Below, piece by piece: positions 47,970 to 56,592 of a stretch of DNA of 64,000 nt. The first letter of the stretch is position 1. Each line of letters begins with the position of its first letter. This DNA is from Limibacillus sp. GTDB lineage: Bacteria > Pseudomonadota > Alphaproteobacteria > Kiloniellales > CECT-8803. Location: assembly GCA_037379885.1 (NCBI GenBank), contig JARRJC010000017.1, forward strand, positions 1-64,000, given 5' to 3'. A program made the position numbers and the translations under genes. Under the pieces are notes generated by a model. The model made no database searches, was not told the DNA's origin, and was given only the letters and a program-made list of their open reading frames with translations.

Positions 47970-49340
47970 ATGTCCGCACCGCCGCAGTCGAAGGGTGAGC
48001 CCATCACGAGCAAGGCCCAGCTCGTCGAGTACCTTGAAGCGGGCTGCAAGCCCGCCGAGCAATGGCGCATCGGCACCGAGCATGAGAAGTTCGCCTACTG
48101 CCTGGAGTCCTTCCGCCGCCTGCCCTACGAGGGCGAGCGCTCGATCCGCGCCGTCCTGGAAGGCCTACGCGACTCCTTCGGTTGGACGCCCATCGAGGAG
48201 GAGGGCAAGGTCATCGCCCTCCAGAAGGACGCCTGCAACATCACGCTGGAGCCGGGCGGCCAGTTGGAGCTTTCCGGCGCGCCGCTGGAGAACCTTCACC
48301 TGACCTGCGCGGAGGTGAACGACCATCTGGATCAGGCGCGGCAGGTGGCCCAGCCGCTCAAGATCGGAATGGTCGGGCTCGGCTTCGACCCCAAGTGGAA
48401 GCGCGAGGAGATTCCCTGGATGCCCAAGGGGCGCTACGGCATCATGCAGCGCTACATGCCGACCAAGGGCAGTCTCGGCCTGGACATGATGCTGCGCACC
48501 TGCACCGTGCAGGTGAACCTGGACTTCGCCAGCGAAGCCGACATGGTGAAGAAGTTCCGAACCTCGCTGGCCCTGCAGCCCGTGGCGACGGCGCTCTTCG
48601 CCAACTCGCCCTTCACCGAGGGCAAGCCCAACGGCTTCACCTCCTACCGCAGTCATATCTGGACAGACACCGACCCGGACCGCTGCGGCATCCTGCCCTT
48701 CGTGTTCGAGGAAGGCATGGGCTTCGAGCGCTACGTCGACTACATCCTCGACGTCCCCATGTACTTCGTCTACCGGGAGGGCAAGTACCTGGACGTCGCG
48801 GGCCAGTCCTTCCGCGATTTCATGGACGCAAAGCTGCCCGGGCTGCCCGGCGAGACCCCGACCATGAGCGATTGGGCGGATCACCTGACCACGGTCTTCC
48901 CCGAGGTGCGGCTGAAGCGTTTCCTGGAGATGCGCGGCGCCGACGGCGGGCCCTGGAAGTCGCTCTGCGCCCTGCCCGCGCTCTGGGTCGGGCTGCTCTA
49001 CGACAGCGCCAGCCTGGACGCGGCCTGGGACCTGGTGAAGGACTGGACCCACGAGGATCATCAGAAGCTGCGCGACGAGACGCCGCGCCTCGGCCTCCAG
49101 GCGCAGGTCGCGGGCCGGAGCCTTCAGGACATCGCGCTCGACGTGCTGAAGATCTCCAGTGCCGGACTGGCCGCGCGCGACCGCATGAGCCACTCCGGCT
49201 ACGACGAGCGCCAGTATCTGGAAAGCCTGCTGCGCACGGCGGAAAGCGGCATGACGCCGGCGGAGGAGAAGCTGCGCGCCTTCGAGACCCGCTGGGGCGG
49301 CTCGGTCGACCCGCTGTTCAAGGAACACGCCTACTACTGA
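47970..49340 (+). CDS. gshA: Glutamate-cysteine ligase, plant/alphaproteobacterial type
   Basis: First step of glutathione synthesis, joining glutamate and cysteine. 456 residues of the class also found in plants: [40 protein letters not shown] with catalytic glutamates, [40 protein letters not shown] and [20 protein letters not shown]. Redox control through the plant disulfide is not established here. Glutathione made by this enzyme would serve GS-HQR (61998) and possibly the peroxiredoxin. Convergent with the CCA transferase. Confidence 0.95.
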   Translation: MSAPPQSKGEPITSKAQLVEYLEAGCKPAEQWRIGTEHEKFAYCLESFRRLPYEGERSIRAVLEGLRDSFGWTPIEEEGKVIALQKDACNITLEPGGQLELSGAPLENLHLTCAEVNDHLDQARQVAQPLKIGMVGLGFDPKWKREEIPWMPKGRYGIMQRYMPTKGSLGLDMMLRTCTVQVNLDFASEADMVKKFRTSLALQPVATALFANSPFTEGKPNGFTSYRSHIWTDTDPDRCGILPFVFEEGMGFERYVDYILDVPMYFVYREGKYLDVAGQSFRDFMDAKLPGLPGETPTMSDWADHLTTVFPEVRLKRFLEMRGADGGPWKSLCALPALWVGLLYDSASLDAAWDLVKDWTHEDHQKLRDETPRLGLQAQVAGRSLQDIALDVLKISSAGLAARDRMSHSGYDERQYLESLLRTAESGMTPAEEKLRAFETRWGGSVDPLFKEHAYY

Positions 49341-49352
49341 GCATCCGAGCCG

Positions 49353-50573
49353 TTACCTCCGGCTCAGTCTGCGCTTCGCCTCTTCGAGGCAAGCCTCGCG
49401 GTCCGGCGCGTAGTCCTCTGCGATCCACCAGTCTTCCAGGGCCTTCAGGGTCCGTCCCAAGGCGGGGCCGGGCTCGCACCCGAGCTCCAAGAGGTCGCGC
49501 CCCTGCAAGGGAAACCGCGGGGCGGTCCAACCGCCCAGACGCGTCAAGGCTTCCTTGAGGTCCGCGCCCTCGGCCGCCGTGCGCGCGGCGGAGAGAAGCA
49601 GGATATCCTCCAGGCTCTCCCGCCCCAGGCGGTAGGCGCCCAGACGCAGGTCTTCGCGCGAACTCTTCAAGGTGAGTGCCAGACCCGGCGCCGAGAGCGT
49701 CAGCAGACGGTCGCGTTCGGCGTTGGAGAGGCGCAGGCGCTGAGCCGTGGCGCGCAGCGCCGCCTCGTCGGCAGGCAGGAGGGCGGCGAGCCTCAGAAGG
49801 GGATCGGGCCTGGGCTCCAGCCCCAGCAAGCAAGCGAGCGCCGTCAGATCGGCCTGGGGCAGCACCCGGGCCAGCGCACCGCTGTCGCGCATGGCCGCCA
49901 GCGCGGGATAGGGATCCGCCGCCGCCAGCAGCTTCAGCATCTCGACCCGCAGGCGCTCGCCGGACAGCCCGTCGATGCCCGCCGCCTCGGCCCGGATCGC
50001 CTCCAAGGTCTCCCGGTCGGGTTCCTCCCTGCCGTAGTGCGCCTGGAAGCGGAAGAAACGCAGGATGCGCAAGTAGTCCTCACGGATGCGCGCCACGGGA
50101 TCGCCGACGAAGCGCACTCGCCCCGCCGTCAGGTCAACGCGCCCCTCGAAGGGATCGTAGAGCCGCCCGTCGGGCGCCAGGGAAAGGGCGTTGAAGGTAA
50201 AGTCGCGGCGCGCGGCGTCGGCCTCCCAATCGTCGGTGAAGGCGACCTTGGCCCGCCGCCCGTCGGTCTCTATGTCCTCGCGCAGGCTGGTGATCTCGAA
50301 GGGCTGGTGCTCCGCGACCGCGGTGACGGTGCCGTGGTCGAGACCGGTCGGCACGGCCTTCAGGCCAGCAGCCTCGATCAGCTCCACGACGCGTTCGGGC
50401 CGGGCCGGGGTGGCGATGTCGATATCGCGGATCGGTCTGCTGGCCAGGGAATCGCGCACGCAGCCGCCGACGAAGCGCGCCTCGGCCCCGCCTGCGGCCA
50501 GGGCGGCCAGCACGGCCGTGACGGCGCTGCCCGTCATCCAGTCCTTCAGTTCGACGGTCTCGACCGGCTGCAT
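49353..50573 (-). CDS. CCA tRNA nucleotidyltransferase / poly(A) polymerase family
   Basis: Adds or repairs the CCA end of tRNAs. 406 residues: class II nucleotidyltransferase head with RFVGGCVRDSLASRPIRDID (GGCVRD followed by the metal-binding DxD) and TGLDHGTVTAVAEHQPFEIT, then RRDFTFNALSLAPDGRLYDP and the RNA-binding region RIREDYLRILRFFRFQAHYG. The C-terminal half is alpha-helical. The window shows no other tRNA processing gene. It lies 18 bases after the Nudix gene on the minus strand, in a DUF1285-Nudix-CCA operon. Confidence 0.94.
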   Translation of the reverse strand: MQPVETVELKDWMTGSAVTAVLAALAAGGAEARFVGGCVRDSLASRPIRDIDIATPARPERVVELIEAAGLKAVPTGLDHGTVTAVAEHQPFEITSLREDIETDGRRAKVAFTDDWEADAARRDFTFNALSLAPDGRLYDPFEGRVDLTAGRVRFVGDPVARIREDYLRILRFFRFQAHYGREEPDRETLEAIRAEAAGIDGLSGERLRVEMLKLLAAADPYPALAAMRDSGALARVLPQADLTALACLLGLEPRPDPLLRLAALLPADEAALRATAQRLRLSNAERDRLLTLSAPGLALTLKSSREDLRLGAYRLGRESLEDILLLSAARTAAEGADLKEALTRLGGWTAPRFPLQGRDLLELGCEPGPALGRTLKALEDWWIAEDYAPDREACLEEAKRRLSRR

Positions 50574-50591
50574 CGCCGCCCTCTTTTTCGA

Positions 50592-51257
50592 TCACGCGCC
50601 GGGATCGAGCGGATCGCCCAGAATCTCGGCCAGATTGGAGAGCATGCCCGCCGTGGCGCCCCAGATGAAGTGCTCTTGGTAGGGATAGACATAAAAGTGC
50701 CGCTCCTTACCCTGCCAGACGCGGCTGTGGAGCCGTCTGTTCTCCGGGTTCAGAAAAAAGCTCAAGGGCGCCTCGAAGACCGAAGCCACCTCGAAGCTGT
50801 CCAGCTCCAGATCGAAGGGCGGACGCACCAGACCGACGACCGGCGTCACCTCGAACCCCGTGCGGGTCAGATAGACGTCGAGGCGGCCCAAAAGCTCGAT
50901 ATGGCGGGGATGCAGCCCGATCTCCTCCTCGGTCTCGCGCAGGGCGCAGGCCTCTGCATGGGCGTCGCACTCCTCCAGGCGGCCGCCCGGGAAGGATATC
51001 TGGCCGGCGTGGTCGCGCAGATGGTCGGTGCGTTGGGTCAAGAGGATCGACGGTTCCTGTTCGCGCAGCACCAACGGCACCAGCACGGCGGCGGGCGTCA
51101 GGCTGCGCGCCGGATCGAAGAACTCGGGGTTGAGGTCGTGGTCGCCCCTCGGGCGCTCGGCCAGCAGGGCCTGTTCCTCGGCGCTCATGGGCGATGCGCG
51201 GCGCGCGGTCTTACGCGGCGCCTGGAGGCGCGCCAGGATGTCCTCGGCTGAGATCAT
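50592..51257 (-). CDS. Nudix CoA pyrophosphatase-like hydrolase
   Basis: 221 residues with a complete Nudix box, from GGRLEE at its start through RETEEEIG, preceded by RTDHLRDHAGQISFPGG, which matches the CoA-hydrolysing (UPF0035/NudL-like) subgroup. It probably cleaves CoA or related nucleotide diphosphates. ATG 51257 overlaps the DUF1285 stop (ATGA), so the two are coupled. Sequence SFFLNPENRRLHSRVWQGKE and HFIWGATAGMLSNLAEIL are also subgroup-like. Confidence 0.9.
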   Translation of the reverse strand: MISAEDILARLQAPRKTARRASPMSAEEQALLAERPRGDHDLNPEFFDPARSLTPAAVLVPLVLREQEPSILLTQRTDHLRDHAGQISFPGGRLEECDAHAEACALRETEEEIGLHPRHIELLGRLDVYLTRTGFEVTPVVGLVRPPFDLELDSFEVASVFEAPLSFFLNPENRRLHSRVWQGKERHFYVYPYQEHFIWGATAGMLSNLAEILGDPLDPGA

Positions 51258-51781
51258 CGCGCCGGCCCCAGCGGAAAGAACAGCCCGCCGCTCCAAACGC
51301 CCAGGCAATCGGGGTCCTCGTCGGCGGGTTCGGCCAGCTCGGCCAAGTCGTAGTAGACCGAGCGGGTCAAGAGCGCCTCCAGCCCGTCGCGGATCTCCAC
51401 GTAAGGGCTGGGTTCGCCACTCTCCGGGTCTTCCGCGACGCGCAGCGGATGATCCGCGCCCGCCGCCGCCGTCTCATCAAGGTTGCTGCGGAAGGTCAGC
51501 GTCTGGCTCCGCCCCTCGCCCTCGCGCATCATCTCCACCGCCACGAAAGGGGCGTCCTCGACCTCGATGCGGGCCCGCTCGACGGGGGTCTTCAGAAAAA
51601 AGTCGCCGTTCTCGTCGCGCATCAGAACGCTGGCGAAAAGACGCACCAGACGCTCACGCTTGATCGGCGTTCCTTGATAATACCAAGTGCCGTCCCGCGC
51701 GATTCGCATGTCGATGTCTCCATCGAACATCAGCGGGCGAGCGCCCGCCGCAGTCTCGTTTCTCGTTCCCTCGTCCGTCAT
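51254..51781 (-). CDS. DUF1285 protein, function unknown
   Basis: 175 residues from ATG 51781 (CGAGGAA upstream); the longer frame to 51889 is not supported. Recognised from DMRIARDGTWYYQGTPIKRE, RLVRLFASVLMRDENGDFFL and TPVERARIEVEDAPFVAVEM, the DUF1285 pattern. No membrane span or catalytic motif. In other Alphaproteobacteria it precedes the Nudix and CCA genes as here and is divergent from a moxR gene. Confidence 0.88.
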   Translation of the reverse strand: MTDEGTRNETAAGARPLMFDGDIDMRIARDGTWYYQGTPIKRERLVRLFASVLMRDENGDFFLKTPVERARIEVEDAPFVAVEMMREGEGRSQTLTFRSNLDETAAAGADHPLRVAEDPESGEPSPYVEIRDGLEALLTRSVYYDLAELAEPADEDPDCLGVWSGGLFFPLGPAR

Positions 51782-51933
51782 TTCCTCGTTATTCACTATC
51801 TTTTGATGGCCGGGCCTTCCCCATCGGCCACCTTTTAGCCATGTTGATATAAGTACAATATGGTGATTGAGAGACGGGCGTACAGCCACCCAAAGGCTGC
51901 CGGCCCTTCGTGAGATGGGAGGCTTCCAGCTAC

Positions 51934-52959
51934 ATGAGCATGACCGACAATCCCGAAACCGGCCCGAACGGCGCCCTGGCGGACGAAGAAGTCGCCGCGC
52001 GCGTCGAAGCCCTCGGCCAGCGCCTGCAAGAGGTTCGCGGCGCGATCGGCGAGGTGATCTTCGGCCAGGAAACAGTCATCGAGCGCACGTTGATCACGCT
52101 GATCGCCGGCGGGCACTGCCTTCTGGTCGGCGTGCCGGGATTGGCGAAGACCCGGCTCGTGGAGACTCTCGGCACGGTCTTCGGGCTGGAGGACAAGCGG
52201 GTGCAGTGCACGCCCGACCTGATGCCCGCCGACATCCTGGGGTCCGAGGTGCTGGAGGTGGACGACTCCGGCCGCCGCTCCTTCCGCTTCATCGAGGGGC
52301 CGGTCTTCTGCCAGCTTCTCATGGCCGACGAAATCAACCGCGCCAGCCCGCGCACCCAGTCGGCCCTGCTTCAGGCCATGCAGGAACACCGCGTGACGGT
52401 CAGCGGCCAGCCGCGTGAGCTGCCCACGCCCTTCCACGTGCTGGCGACCCAGAACCCTCTGGAGCAGGAAGGCACCTACCCGCTTCCCGAGGCGCAGCTC
52501 GACCGGTTCTTCATGGAGATCGACGTCGATCATCCTGACCTCGACGCCGAGCGGCGCATGCTGATCGAGACCACCGGCTCGAAGCAGACCGGCGCGCGCC
52601 AGATCATGTCCGCCGAGGAGTTGATCGAGGCGCAGGGCCTGGTGCGCCGCGTGCCGGTGGGCGACAAGGTGGTCGAGGCGATCCTCTCCATCGTGCGCTC
52701 CGGCCGGCCCGAGCACAGCGAGCTTTCGGAGATTCAGAACCAGGTGGCCTGGGGCCCCGGTCCGCGCGCCAGTCAGGCGCTGATGCTGGCGGTGCGCGCC
52801 CGCGCCGTCATTGAGGGCCGCTTTGCGCCTTCCATCGACGATGTGGTCAACCTCGCCGCCCCGGTGCTGCGCCACCGCATGGCCCTGACCTTCGCGGCCC
52901 GCGCCGAGGGCGTGACCATCGACGACGTGATCGAGCGTCTGACCGCCCCGCACGCCTGA
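51934..52959 (+). CDS. MoxR family AAA+ ATPase
   Basis: 341 residues. Walker A is GVPGLAKTRLV, Walker B LLMADEINRASPRTQSALLQ, followed by sensor 1 in ATQNPLEQEGTYPLPEAQLD and the lid domain. MoxR ATPases act as chaperones for metal-dependent or VWA-domain proteins. First gene of a four-gene plus-strand locus with DUF58, a BatA/DUF4159 gene and a GATase-like protein, the arrangement of the aerotolerance-like clusters. GGGAGG precedes ATG 51934; a GTG at 51910 is also in frame. Confidence 0.94.
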   Translation: MSMTDNPETGPNGALADEEVAARVEALGQRLQEVRGAIGEVIFGQETVIERTLITLIAGGHCLLVGVPGLAKTRLVETLGTVFGLEDKRVQCTPDLMPADILGSEVLEVDDSGRRSFRFIEGPVFCQLLMADEINRASPRTQSALLQAMQEHRVTVSGQPRELPTPFHVLATQNPLEQEGTYPLPEAQLDRFFMEIDVDHPDLDAERRMLIETTGSKQTGARQIMSAEELIEAQGLVRRVPVGDKVVEAILSIVRSGRPEHSELSEIQNQVAWGPGPRASQALMLAVRARAVIEGRFAPSIDDVVNLAAPVLRHRMALTFAARAEGVTIDDVIERLTAPHA

Positions 52960-53002
52960 GGCGGGCGGACCATAGAGGCGAGAGCAAGGAACGAACCGGA
53001 CG

Positions 53003-53926
53003 GTGAGCAACCCCGCGTCCCATAGGCACCAGACCCGCGCCGCGCTGGCCCTGCGCCAGCAGGGCGAGCAGCGGGCCGCGCGGCTGCCCGCGCTGCTGCT
53101 GTCCGCGGAGCGGGTCGCCAACACCGTGGCCCAGGGCGTCCACGGGCGGCGGCGCGTCGGCCAGGGCGAGACCTTCTGGCAGTTCCGGCAGTACGAGACC
53201 GGCGACCCCCTGCAGCAGATCGACTGGCGGCAGTCGGCCAAGGGTGACCGGATCTTCGTGCGCGAGCTGGAGTGGGAGGCCGCGCAGTCGGCCTGGATCT
53301 GGGTGGATCCTTCACCCTCCATGGCCTGGCGCTCGGGCGAGGCCCTGCCGGCGAAGCTGGAACGCGCGCGGGTGATCGCCATGGCTCTGGCGATCCTGAT
53401 GGTCCGCGCGGGCGAGCGGGTCGCACTGCTCGGCAGCGACCAGCCGCCGAGGAGCGGGCGCGGTGCGCTCGCCAGCCTCGCGGCCCGTCTTTCCGACCTC
53501 TCGACAAGCGATGCGCCCGACGCCGGGCTGCCGCCGCTGCGCCACCTGCCGCGCCACGCCCAACTGATCCTGGTGAGCGATTTCCTGGAGGACCCGGCAG
53601 CGCTGGAGGCTCGGCTGCGCCACTTCCTGACCGCCGGGCTGCGCGGCCATCTTGTGCAGGTCCTGGACCCGGCCGAACTCGCCCTGCCCTACAAGGGCCG
53701 TTTGCGCTTCGACGGGCTTGAGGGCGAGGAAAGCTGGCTGCTCTCGCGGGTCGAATCCGTGCGCGACGACTATCTCGACCGGGTCGAGCGCCTGCAGGCG
53801 GCGTTGCGCGACTTCGCCGCCTCGGTCGGCTGGGGCTACAGCCTCCACATCACGGAGCGCCCAGCCGAGCCGACCCTGCTCGCCCTGCATCAGGCGCTTT
53901 CCGTCACAGCGCTGGAGAACCGCTGA
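53003..53926 (+). CDS. DUF58 protein, VWA-like
   Basis: 307 residues from GTG 53003. The DUF58 core is VGQGETFWQFRQYETGDPLQ then QIDWRQSAKGDRIFVRELEW; a von Willebrand A-like fold follows (SAWIWVDPSPSMAWRSGEAL has a DxSxS-like MIDAS, here DPSPS). It is the usual partner of MoxR. The stop overlaps the ATG of the next gene by one base (TGATG). No signal peptide. Confidence 0.92.
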   Translation: MSNPASHRHQTRAALALRQQGEQRAARLPALLLSAERVANTVAQGVHGRRRVGQGETFWQFRQYETGDPLQQIDWRQSAKGDRIFVRELEWEAAQSAWIWVDPSPSMAWRSGEALPAKLERARVIAMALAILMVRAGERVALLGSDQPPRSGRGALASLAARLSDLSTSDAPDAGLPPLRHLPRHAQLILVSDFLEDPAALEARLRHFLTAGLRGHLVQVLDPAELALPYKGRLRFDGLEGEESWLLSRVESVRDDYLDRVERLQAALRDFAASVGWGYSLHITERPAEPTLLALHQALSVTALENR

Positions 53927-55296
53927 TGCTGGATCTGGGCCTTATCGCCTTCGCCCAGCCGGCGCTGCTCTTTGCGCTGATCGCGCTGCCGGCCCTGTGG
54001 CTCTTGTTGAGGCTGACGCCGCCCGCGCCCAAGAGCCAAAGCTTCCCCGCGCTTCGGCTTCTCTTCGGCCTGCATCCGCGAGAGGAGACACCGGCGCGCA
54101 CGCCCTGGTGGATCCTGCTCTTGCGCCTTGCCATCGCCGCCTTGTTGATCCTGGCTTCCGCGCAGCCGCTGCTCAATCCCACGGCGCGCATGTCGGGCAG
54201 CGGTCCGCTGGTGCTGGTGATCGACGACGGCTGGGCCGCCGCCCCGCGCTGGCAGGACCGGCAGGAGGCCTGGGGCGCGCTGCTCGAACAGGCCGAGCGG
54301 CAGAATCGCGCCGTGGTGCTGGCGTCCACTGCGCCCGCGCAGGATGGCGCAGCACCCTTCTTCTCCGATCTGCTGTCGCCCGGTGAGGCGGCCGAGCGCC
54401 TCGCCACGCTGGAGCCCAAGCCCTGGCCCAGCGAGCGCGGCGCGCTGGTGACGGCGGCGCGCAACCTTAGCCTTGAAGGCTCTGCGCAGGTGGTCTGGCT
54501 CTCCGACGGCCTCGCCCATCCCGCCGACGAGGAGTTGGCCAGGACGCTCCAGCGGCTTGGCTCGCTCACCGTGCTGAGCCACGCGCCGGGCGGGCTCGCC
54601 AAGCTGCTTCTGCCGCCCGAGCGCGGCAGTGCGGAGCTTTCAACGGAGTTGCGCCGCGCCGAGAGCGAACTGCCCGAGATCGTGGCGGTCGACGCCTTCG
54701 CGGAGGACGGGCGCTTCCTCGGCCGCGCGGAAGCCCGCTTCGAACCCGGCGCCACGGAGGCGCAAGCCCGCTTCAACCTGCCGCTTGAGCTGCGCAACGA
54801 AGCGGTCCGTCTGGCCGTCTCCGGCGCGGGCGGCGGCGGAGCGGGTGCGGTGGCGCTGCTCGACGACCGCTGGCGGCGGCGGCCCGTGGGACTCTACGCA
54901 GCCGACGGCGTCGAAGCCGAGCGTCCCCTGCTGGGCGAGCTCTTCTTCCTGGAACGGGCGCTCGCGCCCTTCACCGAGCTGCGGCGCGGTTCCATCCAGG
55001 ACCTGCTGTCGCGCGACCTCTCCGTTCTGGTGTTGGCCGACGTGGGCCGCCTGACCCCCGATGAGCGCCAGCGGATCGAGGACTGGATGGAGCGCGGCGG
55101 CCTGCTTCTGCGCTTCGCCGGGCCGCGGCTGACCGCGGCGGTGCCGCCGCCGGGCAGCCAGGAGGATCCGCTCCTGCTTCCCGTGCGCCTGCGTCAAGGC
55201 GACCGGGTGCTGACCGGCAGCCTTTCCTGGGACCAGGACAGCGGTCTTGCGCCCTTCGCCCCGGACTCGCCCTTGGCGAGGGCTGGAACGTCCTGA
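53926..55296 (+). CDS. BatA/DUF4159 protein, N-terminal fragment (gene broken by frameshift)
   Basis: 456 residues. It opens with the BatA-type double membrane segment (AFAQPALLFALIALPALWLL, then TPWWILLLRLAIAALLILAS) and continues as a large extracytoplasmic region. Toward the end SVLVLADVGRLTPDERQRIE and LLRFAGPRLTAAVPPPGSQE match the family, but after DQDSGLAPFAPDSPLA the frame runs out into ARAGTS and stops at 55296. The expected continuation is in another frame directly after, starting LGEGWNVLIHTSANRDW at about 55272. Family members are one chain of roughly 900-950 residues. Confidence 0.75.
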   Translation: MLDLGLIAFAQPALLFALIALPALWLLLRLTPPAPKSQSFPALRLLFGLHPREETPARTPWWILLLRLAIAALLILASAQPLLNPTARMSGSGPLVLVIDDGWAAAPRWQDRQEAWGALLEQAERQNRAVVLASTAPAQDGAAPFFSDLLSPGEAAERLATLEPKPWPSERGALVTAARNLSLEGSAQVVWLSDGLAHPADEELARTLQRLGSLTVLSHAPGGLAKLLLPPERGSAELSTELRRAESELPEIVAVDAFAEDGRFLGRAEARFEPGATEAQARFNLPLELRNEAVRLAVSGAGGGGAGAVALLDDRWRRRPVGLYAADGVEAERPLLGELFFLERALAPFTELRRGSIQDLLSRDLSVLVLADVGRLTPDERQRIEDWMERGGLLLRFAGPRLTAAVPPPGSQEDPLLLPVRLRQGDRVLTGSLSWDQDSGLAPFAPDSPLARAGTS

Positions 55297-55349
55297 TCCA
55301 TACCTCGGCAAACCGTGACTGGGGCACCCTGCCGATCTCCGGGCTCTTC

Positions 55350-56579
55350 GTGGAGATGCTGCGCCGCCTGATCGATCTCAGCGAGGGCGTCGGCGCGCAA
55401 GGCGACGAAGGGGCCAGCCTGCCGCCCCTGCAACTGCTGGACGGCTACGGTCGCCTGACGCCGGCCTGGCCGGAAGCGACCGCCATCTCGAGTCTCGAGG
55501 GCGAGGCGCCGCAACTGCCGAACCCCGCCACCCCTGCCGGCATCTACGGGGATTCCCAGCAGCGCCGCGCGCTCAATCTCGCGCCTGCTCTCGACACTTT
55601 GCAGCCCCTTTCCAACCTGCCCTCGGGCGTCGCCCTCACCGGTTACGAGGCCAGCCGGGAGCGGGACCTGATGCCCTGGCTTCTCGCCGCGGCCTTGCTG
55701 CTCGCGTCCCTCGACCTGCTGGTGGCGCTCTGGCTGCGCGGCCTGCTGCGCGGCTTCAGACCGGCGGCCCAGGCAGCGGCTTTGGGCCTCGCCCTGTTGC
55801 CGCTGACCGCGCTGGCGCCGCTGAACGCGCTGGCGCAGAACCTGCCGCCGGAGGACCCGCAAGCCTTTGCTTTGCAAGCGACGACCGACACGCGGCTCGC
55901 CTACGTCCTGACCGGCGTTCCCGCGGTGGACCGCGTCAGCCACGCGGGTTTGACCGGACTGTCGGAGATCTTGGTGGCGCGCACCTCCATCGAAGCCGCG
56001 GAGCCCTTTGGCGTGACGCCGGGGCGCGACGAGCTGGCTTTCTTCCCGCTGCTCTACTGGCCGGTCACAGCGCAGCAAAGGCCGCTCGACAGTCTCGCCC
56101 AGCAGGCGGTCAGCGACTATTTGAGGAACGGCGGCACCATCGTCTTCGACCTGCGCGAAGAGCGCGCGGGCCAGGGATTCGGCGGTCTCGTCTCTCCCGG
56201 AGAGGCCTCGCTCAGGCGTCTGACCGCCGGGCTGGAGATTCCGCCGCTGGGTCAGATCGGGCCGGATCACGTCATGACCAAGGCCTTCTACCTGCTGCAG
56301 GACTTCCCCGGCCGCTTCACCTCGCCTTCGCTCTGGGTCGAAACGGTGGGCGATGACCAGAACGACGGCGTCGCCTCGGTGATCGTGACCTCCAACGACT
56401 GGGCCGGCGCCTGGGCCATCGATTCCGCGGGGCGGCCGCTCTTTCCCATGGTCGGCGGCAACACCCAGCGCGAGATGTCCTTCCGCGTCGGCATCAACCT
56501 CGTGATGTACGCCATGACGGGCAACTACAAGGCCGATCAAGTGCACATTCCCTACATCCTGGAAAGGCTCGGGCAATGA
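55350..56579 (+). CDS. BatA/DUF4159 protein, C-terminal fragment (same broken gene)
   Basis: 409 residues counted from a GTG at 55350; the homologous frame actually opens earlier, at about 55272 (GEGWNVLIHTSANRDWGTLP, SGLFVEMLRRLIDL), so no independent start is implied. It contains two membrane helices (PWLLAAALLLASLDLLVALW; ALGLALLPLTALAPL) followed by the DUF4159 domain, with DELAFFPLLYWPVTAQQRPL, DYLRNGGTIVFDLREERAGQ and FYLLQDFPGRFTSPSLWVET. The 3' end is intact and is followed 13 bases later by the next gene, so only the middle of the gene is damaged. Confidence 0.72.
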   Translation: MEMLRRLIDLSEGVGAQGDEGASLPPLQLLDGYGRLTPAWPEATAISSLEGEAPQLPNPATPAGIYGDSQQRRALNLAPALDTLQPLSNLPSGVALTGYEASRERDLMPWLLAAALLLASLDLLVALWLRGLLRGFRPAAQAAALGLALLPLTALAPLNALAQNLPPEDPQAFALQATTDTRLAYVLTGVPAVDRVSHAGLTGLSEILVARTSIEAAEPFGVTPGRDELAFFPLLYWPVTAQQRPLDSLAQQAVSDYLRNGGTIVFDLREERAGQGFGGLVSPGEASLRRLTAGLEIPPLGQIGPDHVMTKAFYLLQDFPGRFTSPSLWVETVGDDQNDGVASVIVTSNDWAGAWAIDSAGRPLFPMVGGNTQREMSFRVGINLVMYAMTGNYKADQVHIPYILERLGQ

Positions 56580-56592
56580 GGGGGGTTCGAGC

